DNA of 64,000 bases from Prosthecobacter vanneervenii. GTDB taxonomy: Bacteria; Verrucomicrobiota; Verrucomicrobiia; Verrucomicrobiales; Verrucomicrobiaceae. Made by a program: the position numbers and the translations under genes. The notes below the pieces were generated by a model. It had not been told where the DNA came from. It searched no databases and was given only the letters and a program-made list of their open reading frames with translations. The stretch lies in contig NZ_JACHIG010000013.1 of assembly GCF_014203095.1 (NCBI RefSeq), positions 62,001-126,000 on the forward strand, written 5' to 3'. Positions 56,604 through 64,000 of this stretch are shown one piece after another (position 1 is the stretch's first letter; each line of letters starts with the position of its first letter).

Positions 56604-57872
56604 TCACGGCTTCAGCAGCGTCGGCTCTGCCCAGATGGCGTAGTTGCTCTTGGAATCGACGCCACGTGAAGTGAGGGTTAGTTGGAGTTGTGACACGCCG
56701 CTGACGTCGCATTCGATCAGTGTGGCCGGATCGGTGCCGTTGAGAGTGATCGTGCGAAGAGGTTTGCCATCACCGCTGACGGCAAACTCCACACGGCCTT
56801 TGGCACCAAGCTCAGGGTGCAGACCGGCCAAGACCGTGAAGCGCGCGTAAACCTCTTTGGGCAGCAGGAAGGTGAGTGTCTTGCCCATGCCAGCGCTGAT
56901 GCCGTTGGCGAACTCCTTTTCGCCGGAGGCCAGTCTAAGCTTCAAGGGCATGGCCTTGCTGCCTCCTGCCAGGATGACACCGCTGCGCGGATGGCTCCAG
57001 TGTGGCGAGCTGTAGAACTGCTGCTGCGGATAGTAGAGACTCGCTGCCTCAAGAGGGAAGAAGCTGCCGAACTGCACCTGCTGCAGAGAAGTTTTTTCCT
57101 CGGCAGAATATTTTTCCGAGCCGAGGCAGAGGATGGTATAAACCGCATCAGCGACGACTTGGGCGTCCATGGTGGCTGCGCGCAGCTGATGCTTCACAAC
57201 GGATTCCTGATCACCGGCGTACAATGACTGGATGATCGGCACGGTGGTGCTGCGTGCATTGAGGATCTCATCATGCACTCGATGCATGAGCCGCCAGGAG
57301 GCCTCATTAACGGTGGTGCCGAGCAGTTTTGGAGAGTAGCCGGCGATGCTCACTTTGAAGTCGCCGTTTTCAATGGGGCCGTGCATGAGCTGGTCCTTCA
57401 TGACCTCGGTGGGCGGCAGAAACTGCTGCAGGAGAGTGAACATGTTGTCTCCAGGCACAGTGTGAGAAGGACTGCCGTAGTCTTCAATCTGGTGGCAGAT
57501 CGTACCGATGTAGCGTGCCGCATCTCCCCGCCTGCCATCGCGTAATGATTTGACGGCCAGATCCATGAAGTAGCGCATGACTTCCAGGTATTCCGGCTGC
57601 TGAGTGGGAAGGTGGAGGATTTTAAGATACACTTCGCCAGGGGCTGACTCCATTTTGGCAAAGCGTGCGTTTTGCTTGTCTGAGAAAACGTTATCGGGAA
57701 TCATGCAGTAGCTGTCTCCCAGCTGCGTGAACTCTGCTCCCAGCAGATCCTTTTGCCATGCTGGAAGAACCTCCAAGGCTCCACGTGTAATAGCATGATG
57801 AGGCTGACCCCAGCCAAGGGCCAATGTGGGCAGGGAAAGACTGAAAAGAAGGGCGCGAGCTTGGTATCTCAT
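56604..57872 (-). CDS. secreted zinc-dependent phospholipase C / P1 nuclease-fold protein
   Basis: 422 residues. The signal peptide ends L-A-L-G followed by W-G-Q-P-H-H, so the mature protein begins with the tryptophan whose amino group ligates zinc in phospholipase C and P1 nuclease. H-Q-I-E-D-Y-G-S-P-S-H (about 130-140) supplies further zinc ligands. Residues about 300-422 are a beta-sandwich (V-L-A-G-L-H-P-E-L-G, Y-A-I-W-A-E-P) resembling the NPCBM carbohydrate-binding module. It probably cleaves phosphodiesters of lipids or nucleic acids in the periplasm or outside. It converges on the ceramidase-like gene (three bases apart), an interesting lipid-hydrolysis pairing. Confidence 0.85.
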   Translation of the reverse strand: MRYQARALLFSLSLPTLALGWGQPHHAITRGALEVLPAWQKDLLGAEFTQLGDSYCMIPDNVFSDKQNARFAKMESAPGEVYLKILHLPTQQPEYLEVMRYFMDLAVKSLRDGRRGDAARYIGTICHQIEDYGSPSHTVPGDNMFTLLQQFLPPTEVMKDQLMHGPIENGDFKVSIAGYSPKLLGTTVNEASWRLMHRVHDEILNARSTTVPIIQSLYAGDQESVVKHQLRAATMDAQVVADAVYTILCLGSEKYSAEEKTSLQQVQFGSFFPLEAASLYYPQQQFYSSPHWSHPRSGVILAGGSKAMPLKLRLASGEKEFANGISAGMGKTLTFLLPKEVYARFTVLAGLHPELGAKGRVEFAVSGDGKPLRTITLNGTDPATLIECDVSGVSQLQLTLTSRGVDSKSNYAIWAEPTLLKP

Positions 57873-57922
57873 GAGCAGTTATTGGTATTAAAGTGACATC
57901 CCAATCATTCTATTGCGAAAAA

Positions 57923-60163
57923 ATGGGACCAAAATCCGTAGTTTTAGCTGTGAAGACAAAGAAAGTCCCGCTGAAAGCATGGATGCTACTGTTGTGTGCC
58001 GGAACGAGTTTCGCGGCGGAAGCATCGCGCCCGTTGAGCTTTGTGAATGACATTGAGCCGATCCTGACCAAGGCGGGCTGCAATGCAGGGGTGTGTCATG
58101 CCAAGGCGATCACAGGCCAGCGCGGATTTCGCCTGAGCGTGTTGGGGTTTGAGCCTGAAGAAGATTATGAGGCCATCGTGAAGCAGGGTAAGGGACGGCG
58201 TGTGTTTCCGCCGGCTCCGGAAGAGAGTCTCCTCATTACCAAAGGGGCGGCGATCGTGCCACATACGGGCGGGAAAAAGCTGGAGCCCGGTTCGGAAGAT
58301 TACAAGACACTGGTCCGCTGGATCGCGGAAGGCATGAACTATACGGTGAAGGATGAGGCCAAGCTCACCGGCATCAGTGTGGAACCTGCGCGTGTGACGA
58401 TGAAGGTCAAAACGACCCAGCAGCTCAAGGTGACGGCACACTACTCCAACGGGGGCAGTCGTGATGTGACCAAGCTGGCGCTCTATGAAGCCAATGACCG
58501 CGCCATGGCCGAGGCGAGTGAACTGGGAATGGTAAAGACGCTGGACATCCCTGGCAATGTGGCGGTGATGGTGCGCTATGGTGGGCGTGTTTCAGTGTGT
58601 AGCGTGTCGGTGCCCCTGGGTGCACCGGTGGACTCCATGCCACCGGTGAAAAACTTCATCGACCAGCATGTCTTTGCCAATCTGAAGCAGATCGGCGTGC
58701 CGCCTTCGCCGCTGTGCGATGACTCCACTTTCCTGCGCCGGGTGTACCTCGACATCGGTGGTCGTGTGCCTACGGCAGAGGAGACCAAGGCCTTCCTGGC
58801 CAGCCATGAGCCGGACAAGCGAGACAAGGTGATCGACACTCTGCTCAACAGTCCGGACTACGCGGACTATTTTGCCAACAAGTGGACAGCACTTCTCAAG
58901 AACACGCGCTCGGAAAACGCGGACATCACCTCCAACTTTGCCTTCCACGCCTGGATGCGCGACAGCCTGCTGGCTAACCTGAAGTACGACCAGATCGTGC
59001 GGCAGATCCTGGCCTCTACGGGCACGATTGTCTCGAATCCGCCCGTGGCATGGTACAAGCGCGTGAAGGAGCCCACAACCCAGCTCGAAGACGTGGCGCA
59101 GCTTTTCCTGGGTGTACGCATGCAGTGTGCGCAGTGCCACCACCATCCTTTTGAGCGCTGGACGCAGGCTGAGTATTATCATCTGGCGGCGTTCTTCAGC
59201 CAGATCGGCCGCAAACCGACTGCCATCGCGGGTGAGGACCTTATCTTCCACAAACGAGGCATCGCACAGACGGAACACCGCAAGACTCGGGTGATGCTGA
59301 AGCCTGCCGGACTCGGTGAGCCTGAGCTCGACATCGCACCGGATGATGATCCGCGTCTTGCGCTGGTGGACTGGATGAGTAAAAAGGACAATCCTTTCTT
59401 CGCCAGGGCGCTGGTAAACCGCTACTGGAAGCATTTCTTCAAACGCGGCCTGGTGGAACCCGAAGACGATCTACGTGATTCGAACCCACCGACGAATCCG
59501 GAGCTGTTTGATGCGCTGGCCAAGAGCTTTACTGACAGCGGGTATGACCTGAAGGAGCTCGTGCGCACCATTGCTCAAAGCCACGCTTATCAACTCAGCT
59601 CCACCCCAAACCAGTACAATGCCATCGACCGGCAGGCCTTCTCCCACTATTATCCACGACGCATGACGGCGGAGGTGATGCTGGACAGTATTGACATGCT
59701 GACCGGATCGAAGACGGACTTTGCCGATCTGCCGCCCGGCACGCGTGCTATCTCGCTGCCGGACAACAGCTACAACCGTGCGGCGCCCTTCCTGAAAGTG
59801 TTTGGCCGCCCGGAAGGAGCCAGTGTATGCGAGTGCGAGCGTGTGCAGTCCGCCAGCCTGGCACAGAGCCTGCACCTCATGAATGCCTCCGATGTGAAGG
59901 CCAAGCTGACTGCCAGTGGTGGACGAGCCGAGCAGTTGACCAAGGCGGAAATGCCCGAGCCCAAGCGTATTCGTGAGCTGTATCTGGCGGCTTTTTCCCG
60001 AGAGCCCACGGCGGATGAAGTGAAAATCAGCGAGTCCTACATCGCCAAACCCCGCACCGATGCCGCTGGCAAGCCGCTGGATTCGCAGCGCGCCCGCAGG
60101 AACGGGTATGAAGACCTGCTCTGGGCGCTGCTGAACACGAAGGAATTCATGTACAACCACTGA
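57923..60163 (+). CDS. DUF1549/DUF1553 protein with CX4CH heme-like motif and Ig-like domain
   Basis: 746 residues. After a signal peptide (about 18-32) comes C-N-A-G-V-C-H with C53, C58 and H59, a CX4CH variant of the heme motif common in this PVC family; then a Big2-like Ig domain (about 150-235, L-K-V-T-A-H-Y-S-N-G-G), DUF1549 (about 240-430) with Q-C-A-Q-C-H-H-H-P-F at about 401-410 (CxxCH), and DUF1553 (about 480-720) with A-L-V-N-R-Y-W-K-H-F-F-K-R-G. ATG at 57923 is chosen over an upstream GTG. It heads a tight operon with PPC and cytochrome-WD40 genes (gaps of three and minus one bases). An extracytoplasmic electron-transfer or glycan-oxidation role is inferred. Confidence 0.9.
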   Translation: MGPKSVVLAVKTKKVPLKAWMLLLCAGTSFAAEASRPLSFVNDIEPILTKAGCNAGVCHAKAITGQRGFRLSVLGFEPEEDYEAIVKQGKGRRVFPPAPEESLLITKGAAIVPHTGGKKLEPGSEDYKTLVRWIAEGMNYTVKDEAKLTGISVEPARVTMKVKTTQQLKVTAHYSNGGSRDVTKLALYEANDRAMAEASELGMVKTLDIPGNVAVMVRYGGRVSVCSVSVPLGAPVDSMPPVKNFIDQHVFANLKQIGVPPSPLCDDSTFLRRVYLDIGGRVPTAEETKAFLASHEPDKRDKVIDTLLNSPDYADYFANKWTALLKNTRSENADITSNFAFHAWMRDSLLANLKYDQIVRQILASTGTIVSNPPVAWYKRVKEPTTQLEDVAQLFLGVRMQCAQCHHHPFERWTQAEYYHLAAFFSQIGRKPTAIAGEDLIFHKRGIAQTEHRKTRVMLKPAGLGEPELDIAPDDDPRLALVDWMSKKDNPFFARALVNRYWKHFFKRGLVEPEDDLRDSNPPTNPELFDALAKSFTDSGYDLKELVRTIAQSHAYQLSSTPNQYNAIDRQAFSHYYPRRMTAEVMLDSIDMLTGSKTDFADLPPGTRAISLPDNSYNRAAPFLKVFGRPEGASVCECERVQSASLAQSLHLMNASDVKAKLTASGGRAEQLTKAEMPEPKRIRELYLAAFSREPTADEVKISESYIAKPRTDAAGKPLDSQRARRNGYEDLLWALLNTKEFMYNH

Positions 60164-60166
60164 TTT

Positions 60167-62377
60167 ATGTTCGCGAAAACCACACTCACCCTGGCATTTT
60201 GTACTCTGGCAGGGGCTTCGGCCCTGGCCCAGCAAGTGACTCTGCCCCTGCCGCGTCTGCTGACTCTCATGCCGATGGGCGGACAGGCTGGCACCCAAGT
60301 GGAGATCACTCTCACCGGAGAGAACACCGAGGATGTCAGCGAGCTTCTTTTTTCTTCGTCAAAGATCACGGCCAAGCCGGTGGCTGGAGCGCCGAACAAG
60401 TTTACCGTGAGCATTGCCGCAGATGCACCTGCAGGTGTCTATGATGCCCGGGTGATTTCCCGGCTGGGGGTTTCTTCTGCGCGTGCCTTTTCCGTGGGCA
60501 AGCTGCCAGAGGTGACGCGTGCGAAGGCAAATAACACCGTGGAGACCGCCATGGAACTGCCAGTGGGCACGATCTGCAATGCCACCATGACCAAGCGTGC
60601 GGTGGATTTTTATTCCTTTAAAGGTATGAAGGGCAAGCGCTTGGCCGTGGACTGCGCCGCCATTGGGATCGACTCACGCCTGACTCCTGTGCTAATTTTG
60701 GCGGATGCCAAAGGCGGTGATCTGAAGGTGAACCGCACGGGCGGGGTCATTGACTTCACACCGCCTGCAGATGGGACGTATTTGATCAAGGTCAGCGACC
60801 TGACCTATCAAGGCGGAGAGCGTTTTTTCTACCGCCTGGCCCTGCAGGAAGTAGCTGGCAACGGGCCTGCTCCTCGCCAGCCGCAGACCCAGACAGTGAG
60901 CGCCATGTCCTGGCCGCCTGCTGGACTGGCCGAGGCTGCCAAGATGCATGAATCCGAGCCGAATAACAAAGCGGCTGAGGCGCAGAAAATCACGCTGCCC
61001 TGTGACATAGCCGGCTCGTTCTTTCCGGCAGCGGATGTGGACACCTATGAGTTCACCGCCAAGAAGGGCGAAGTCTGGTGGGTGGAGGTTGCCTCCGAGC
61101 GACTGGGGCTGAACACCGACCCCTTTGTGCTTGTGCAGCAGGTGAAAAAGGAAGGCGACAAAGAGAAGCTCACTGATGTGGCTGAGCTGTATGACATCGC
61201 GCCGCCGATGAAGGTCACCAGCAATGGCTACTCCTATGACGGCCCGCCGTATGATGCGGGTTCGCCGGATATCAATGGCAAGTTTGAGATCAAGGAAGAC
61301 GGCACCTACCGCCTGCAGGTGCGCGATTTGTTTGGCGGCACACGGAGCGATGCGAACAACATCTACCGCCTCATCGTGCGTCAGGCTGCGCCAGATTTCT
61401 CGTTGGCCGCATGGGCGGTGCACATGACTCTGCGCAACGGAGACCGTGCCGCGCTTTCCAAACCCATGGCGCTGCGTGCAGGCGAGACGCGCGCGTTCGA
61501 GGTGGTGGTGCAGAGGCGCGACGGGTTTGATGGCGAAATCGAAATCGGCATGGAAAATCTGCCACCAGGAGTGAGCGCAGCCGGATTGAAGATTGCCAAG
61601 GGCAAGCCCTACGGGCATCTGATCCTGACCGCTGCGAGTGATGCCAAGCATGGCTTCTCGCTGGCCAAGATCACGGGCAAGGCAACAGTCAACGGTGCTG
61701 TCGTGACACGACCTGTGCGTCTGGCCAGCATGGAATGGCCGGTGAAAGATGCGAAGGGGGAGATTCCCGCGCCGCGTCTCATGGCGGATGTGCCTGTGTC
61801 TGTGAGCGATTCTGAGCAGGCTCCGCTGACCATGGCACCAGCCGAAAACAAAGTTCTGGTGGCCACGGCGGGCGACAAGCTCAAGGTGCCTCTCAAGTTG
61901 ACGTGGAGAAATGAATTTAATGGTGCTTCGATCAAAGTGAAGGCTTATGGCGATGGATTCAGCGCCATCAAGGAATTCGACATTCCGCTCAAAGCGGCTG
62001 CCTATGAGGCGGTGATCGATCTCGCTGCTCTCAAGATCGTGCCGGGAGACTACACCTTTGCCTTCCAGAGCCTGGGCATCTGCAAGTACCGCTACAATCC
62101 TGCTGCGGTGCCTTTGGCAGAGGCGGAGCAGAAGAAGGCCGCACAAATGGCTGAGGCTGCGGCAGCAGAGGCCAAAAAAATCGCCGCCACCGATGCTGAG
62201 GCGGCCAGAAAAGCGGCTGAGAAACAAAAGCAGGCTGAAGCTGCGATGGCCACCGCCACCAGCCGCATGAAGGCCGTGACCACTGCGGCCTCCCCCACCG
62301 ACACGGTGGAGATCCTGATTTCGGAACCGATTCGTGTTTCCATCAAACCGGCCGCCGCCACTACCGCCAGCAAGTAA
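60167..62377 (+). CDS. secreted PPC-domain protein
   Basis: 736 residues with a signal peptide (A-L-A-Q). Two bacterial pre-peptidase C-terminal (PPC) domains are clear: about 120-225 (D-F-Y-S-F-K-G-M-K-G-K-R, D-G-T-Y-L-I-K-V-S-D) and about 265-410 (D-T-Y-E-F-T-A-K-K-G-E, D-G-T-Y-R-L-Q-V-R-D). Further Ig-like beta regions follow, and the last 60 residues are an Ala/Lys/Glu coiled coil (A-E-A-A-A-A-E-A-K-K). It probably serves as an extracellular scaffold for its operon partners. The stop and the next start share one base (TAATG). Confidence 0.9.
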   Translation: MFAKTTLTLAFCTLAGASALAQQVTLPLPRLLTLMPMGGQAGTQVEITLTGENTEDVSELLFSSSKITAKPVAGAPNKFTVSIAADAPAGVYDARVISRLGVSSARAFSVGKLPEVTRAKANNTVETAMELPVGTICNATMTKRAVDFYSFKGMKGKRLAVDCAAIGIDSRLTPVLILADAKGGDLKVNRTGGVIDFTPPADGTYLIKVSDLTYQGGERFFYRLALQEVAGNGPAPRQPQTQTVSAMSWPPAGLAEAAKMHESEPNNKAAEAQKITLPCDIAGSFFPAADVDTYEFTAKKGEVWWVEVASERLGLNTDPFVLVQQVKKEGDKEKLTDVAELYDIAPPMKVTSNGYSYDGPPYDAGSPDINGKFEIKEDGTYRLQVRDLFGGTRSDANNIYRLIVRQAAPDFSLAAWAVHMTLRNGDRAALSKPMALRAGETRAFEVVVQRRDGFDGEIEIGMENLPPGVSAAGLKIAKGKPYGHLILTAASDAKHGFSLAKITGKATVNGAVVTRPVRLASMEWPVKDAKGEIPAPRLMADVPVSVSDSEQAPLTMAPAENKVLVATAGDKLKVPLKLTWRNEFNGASIKVKAYGDGFSAIKEFDIPLKAAAYEAVIDLAALKIVPGDYTFAFQSLGICKYRYNPAAVPLAEAEQKKAAQMAEAAAAEAKKIAATDAEAARKAAEKQKQAEAAMATATSRMKAVTTAASPTDTVEILISEPIRVSIKPAAATTASK

Positions 62378-64000
62378 TGAAACCGCATGCTCTCCTGGCT
62401 CTCTGCTGCCTCACATCTGCCGCCACGGCTGCGGAGGAGCTGGACTATTACCGGGATGTCTATCCCTTCCTGAAGGCGAACTGCATCTCCTGCCACAACA
62501 AGACCACGGCCAAGGCGGATCTGAACATGGAGACGCCGGAGCTGATGATCAAAGGTGGAGAAAACGGACCTTCGATCATTCCTGGCAAAGGCGCGGAGAG
62601 CCTGATCGTGCAGGCGTCATTGCATACCAATGACATGGAGATGCCGCCGCCCAACAACAAATCTGGCGCGGTGAATCTTATCCCGGAGCAGATCGCCATT
62701 TTGAAGAAATGGATCGACCAAGGGGCCAAGGGTTCTGTCATGGAAGAGCGTGCGGTGGTGTTGCAGGCTTTCTCCGCCAGCATCGACCCAATCTACACAG
62801 TGGCGCTTACCCGCGACGGTCGCTACGTGGCATGCGGAAGATCAAACCACATCTATGTTTATGATCTGGCCACGCGTCAGTTCATTGCACAACTGAGTGA
62901 TCCTGCGGAAAAAAACGGTGCGGCGCACCGGGCGCTGGTGCAGTCTCTGGCCTTCAGCCCGGATGGCACGCGGCTGGCTAGCGGCAGCTACCGTGAAGTG
63001 AAAATCTGGAAACTTGCAGAGGGCAAGCCCACGACCAGCGGCGAAAAGTCCAGCTCTGCACCTGCGAATGCGGATTTAGTCAAAAAGATCGCCGCTGCGG
63101 GCAAGTTGACGGTGCTGAACAGTGCGATGTCCGCCGATGGCAAGCAGGTGGTCACGGGCTGTGCCGACGGCTCTGTGCGTGTGTGGGATGTGGCTTCAAC
63201 GAAGCAACTGGCTGAAATGCGCGGCGGAGTGGCGGCAGCCAAAAAAATGGCGGAGCTGGACTGGGCTATCGCAGCACAAACGCTGGAGCAAACCTTCCAG
63301 AAGAGCGAGATCACCCGTGTCGAGACACAAGAAAAGGCGCTCGATGTTCTGCTGGGCAAGGCGAAGGAAGCCATTGTGGCGATGAACAAGGTGCTGCCTG
63401 AAAAGCAGAAAGCTGTGCCAGCGACGACTGAGGCCAAGACGAGTGCTCAGAAAGTCGTGGATGAAGTTGCAGCCAGAATCAAAGCACTGCCCGCCGGCGG
63501 CAAGGCTGATGCCGCGCTGGAAAAGCAGCTCAAAGATGCGCAGGACAAGCTGATCACCGCGAAAATGACGGAGGTGTCTGCGCAGGCTGCAGTCTCCGCC
63601 GCGCAGAGCAATGTGAAGGATGCCGAGGAGGACATGAAGCGCATCACGGATGCCAAGGCTGCCAATGCCAAGATCGTGGAGGCTGCCAACAAAGCCATCG
63701 CGTCAGCCAAAGCGCTCCAGGACAAGGCCGCTGCTGAACAGGCTGAACTGAAAAAATCGCTGGCGGCTGCTACGGTAAAGCCAGCCGCCGTTTCCTTCTC
63801 CGCCGATGGGCGCCGTGTGGCAGGCTTCTTTGAAGATGGCACGCTGCGAGTGTTCGCCACGGCCACGGGATTGCCCCTCGAAGAAGGTTCTGGCAGTCTG
63901 ACTGTCACGGGAATTACCGCATCATCTGACGGCTCTTTTACAGCAACGAAAACGCTCATCCAATCTGTCGGCAGCTCTTCGCGCTGGTCACTGGAGCGCA
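62377..64000 (+). CDS. cytochrome c-WD40 repeat protein with coiled-coil insertion (runs off right edge)
   Basis: At least 541 residues; incomplete at the right edge. Signal peptide (A-L-L-A-L-C-C-L), then a PSCyt1-type cytochrome domain with C-I-S-C-H (about 36-40) and a methionine-rich D-M-E-M-P-P-P axial-ligand segment. WD40 blades start near 145 (V-A-L-T-R-D-G-R-Y-V-A-C, A-F-S-P-D-G-T-R-L-A-S-G, G-S-V-R-V-W-D-V). Between blades lies a long helical coiled coil (about 290-465, Ala/Lys/Glu heptads), after which blades resume (V-S-F-S-A-D-G-R-R-V). Start ATG shares a base with the PPC stop. The operon partners are the DUF1549/DUF1553 and PPC proteins. Confidence 0.9.
   Translation, partial: MKPHALLALCCLTSAATAAEELDYYRDVYPFLKANCISCHNKTTAKADLNMETPELMIKGGENGPSIIPGKGAESLIVQASLHTNDMEMPPPNNKSGAVNLIPEQIAILKKWIDQGAKGSVMEERAVVLQAFSASIDPIYTVALTRDGRYVACGRSNHIYVYDLATRQFIAQLSDPAEKNGAAHRALVQSLAFSPDGTRLASGSYREVKIWKLAEGKPTTSGEKSSSAPANADLVKKIAAAGKLTVLNSAMSADGKQVVTGCADGSVRVWDVASTKQLAEMRGGVAAAKKMAELDWAIAAQTLEQTFQKSEITRVETQEKALDVLLGKAKEAIVAMNKVLPEKQKAVPATTEAKTSAQKVVDEVAARIKALPAGGKADAALEKQLKDAQDKLITAKMTEVSAQAAVSAAQSNVKDAEEDMKRITDAKAANAKIVEAANKAIASAKALQDKAAAEQAELKKSLAAATVKPAAVSFSADGRRVAGFFEDGTLRVFATATGLPLEEGSGSLTVTGITASSDGSFTATKTLIQSVGSSSRWSLER

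Noticed and set aside
60692-62227. 511-residue minus-strand frame antisense to the PPC-domain gene
   Set aside because: No domain and unusual His/Arg content; the plus-strand gene has a signal peptide and two PPC domains.
1-64000. tRNA, rRNA, insertion sequence, prophage or integrase
   Set aside because: I saw no cloverleaf-like segment, ribosomal RNA stretch, transposase, integrase or direct-repeat boundary; absence is by eye only.

Overview
The window looks like chromosomal DNA from a Verrucomicrobiota bacterium, most likely a Prosthecobacter/Verrucomicrobium-type member of the Verrucomicrobiaceae. This is inferred from the gene repertoire, not from a marker gene. It carries several families expanded in the PVC group: two DUF1501 proteins, two DUF1549/DUF1553 cytochrome-associated proteins, PVC-type heme-binding and WD40-cytochrome proteins, a formylglycine sulfatase, a DUF1080 protein, secreted PQQ-like propellers, an autotransporter-associated beta-strand repeat protein with a PEP-CTERM-like tail, and a SWIB protein with a histone-like Lys/Ala tail. 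Base composition is fairly even and GC-rich. I saw no tRNA, rRNA, CRISPR array, insertion sequence or phage gene, and no gene-free stretch longer than about 275 bases.

Layout. 1-4.5 kb: the end of a heme-domain protein, converging on a DUF1501/DUF1549-DUF1553 pair. 4.6-9.5 kb: riboflavin synthase, then an ABC ATPase, FtsX-type permease and AttH-like secreted protein in tight linkage. 9.5-12.4 kb: a palindromic repeat, a Dabb protein, a solitary nuoA, a conserved hypothetical and a PQQ-like propeller. 12.5-15.7 kb: a secreted coiled-coil protein, then a universal stress protein, a PAS histidine kinase with FixL-like heme-pocket residues, and a NarL/FixJ regulator. 16-24 kb: SWIB protein, Dabb protein, sulfatase, purine permease, ABCG-type exporter, AsmA-like protein and hisI. 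24-28 kb: a small lipoprotein, two paralogous membrane-anchored coiled-coil proteins, and a standalone acyl carrier protein overlapping a condensation-fold acyltransferase. 28-33.8 kb: trpC, a LysR regulator, DUF1501, and a PQQ-propeller/EF-hand protein fused to a glycosidase-like end.

33.8-41.6 kb reads as a quinone and electrophile stress neighbourhood: pirin, DoxX, a VOC protein, a rhodanese-YceI fusion, nitroreductase, KefF-like and KefC-like proteins. RpiB and a DMT exporter sit inside it, and rpiB has a long leader hairpin overlapping its ribosome binding site. 41.6-49.4 kb: DUF1080, two tandem SGNH hydrolases, a two-component system with an extracytoplasmic discoidin-like sensor, and divergently a coupled three-gene operon of secreted amidase-type hydrolases (BPL_N, NlpC/P60 and N-formylglutamate amidohydrolase folds). 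49.5-54.1 kb: the beta-strand repeat protein and GTP-type PEP carboxykinase. 54.2-64 kb: a ceramidase-like/alpha-beta hydrolase fusion, a zinc phospholipase C-like protein, and a compact operon of DUF1549/DUF1553, PPC-domain and cytochrome-WD40 proteins that runs off the right edge.

The strongest candidates for something new are the amidase operon with its two-component system (44-49 kb), the structured rpiB leader, the FixL-like sensor linked to a universal stress protein, and the ACP-acyltransferase pair. All functions are read from sequence patterns; no database search was run.
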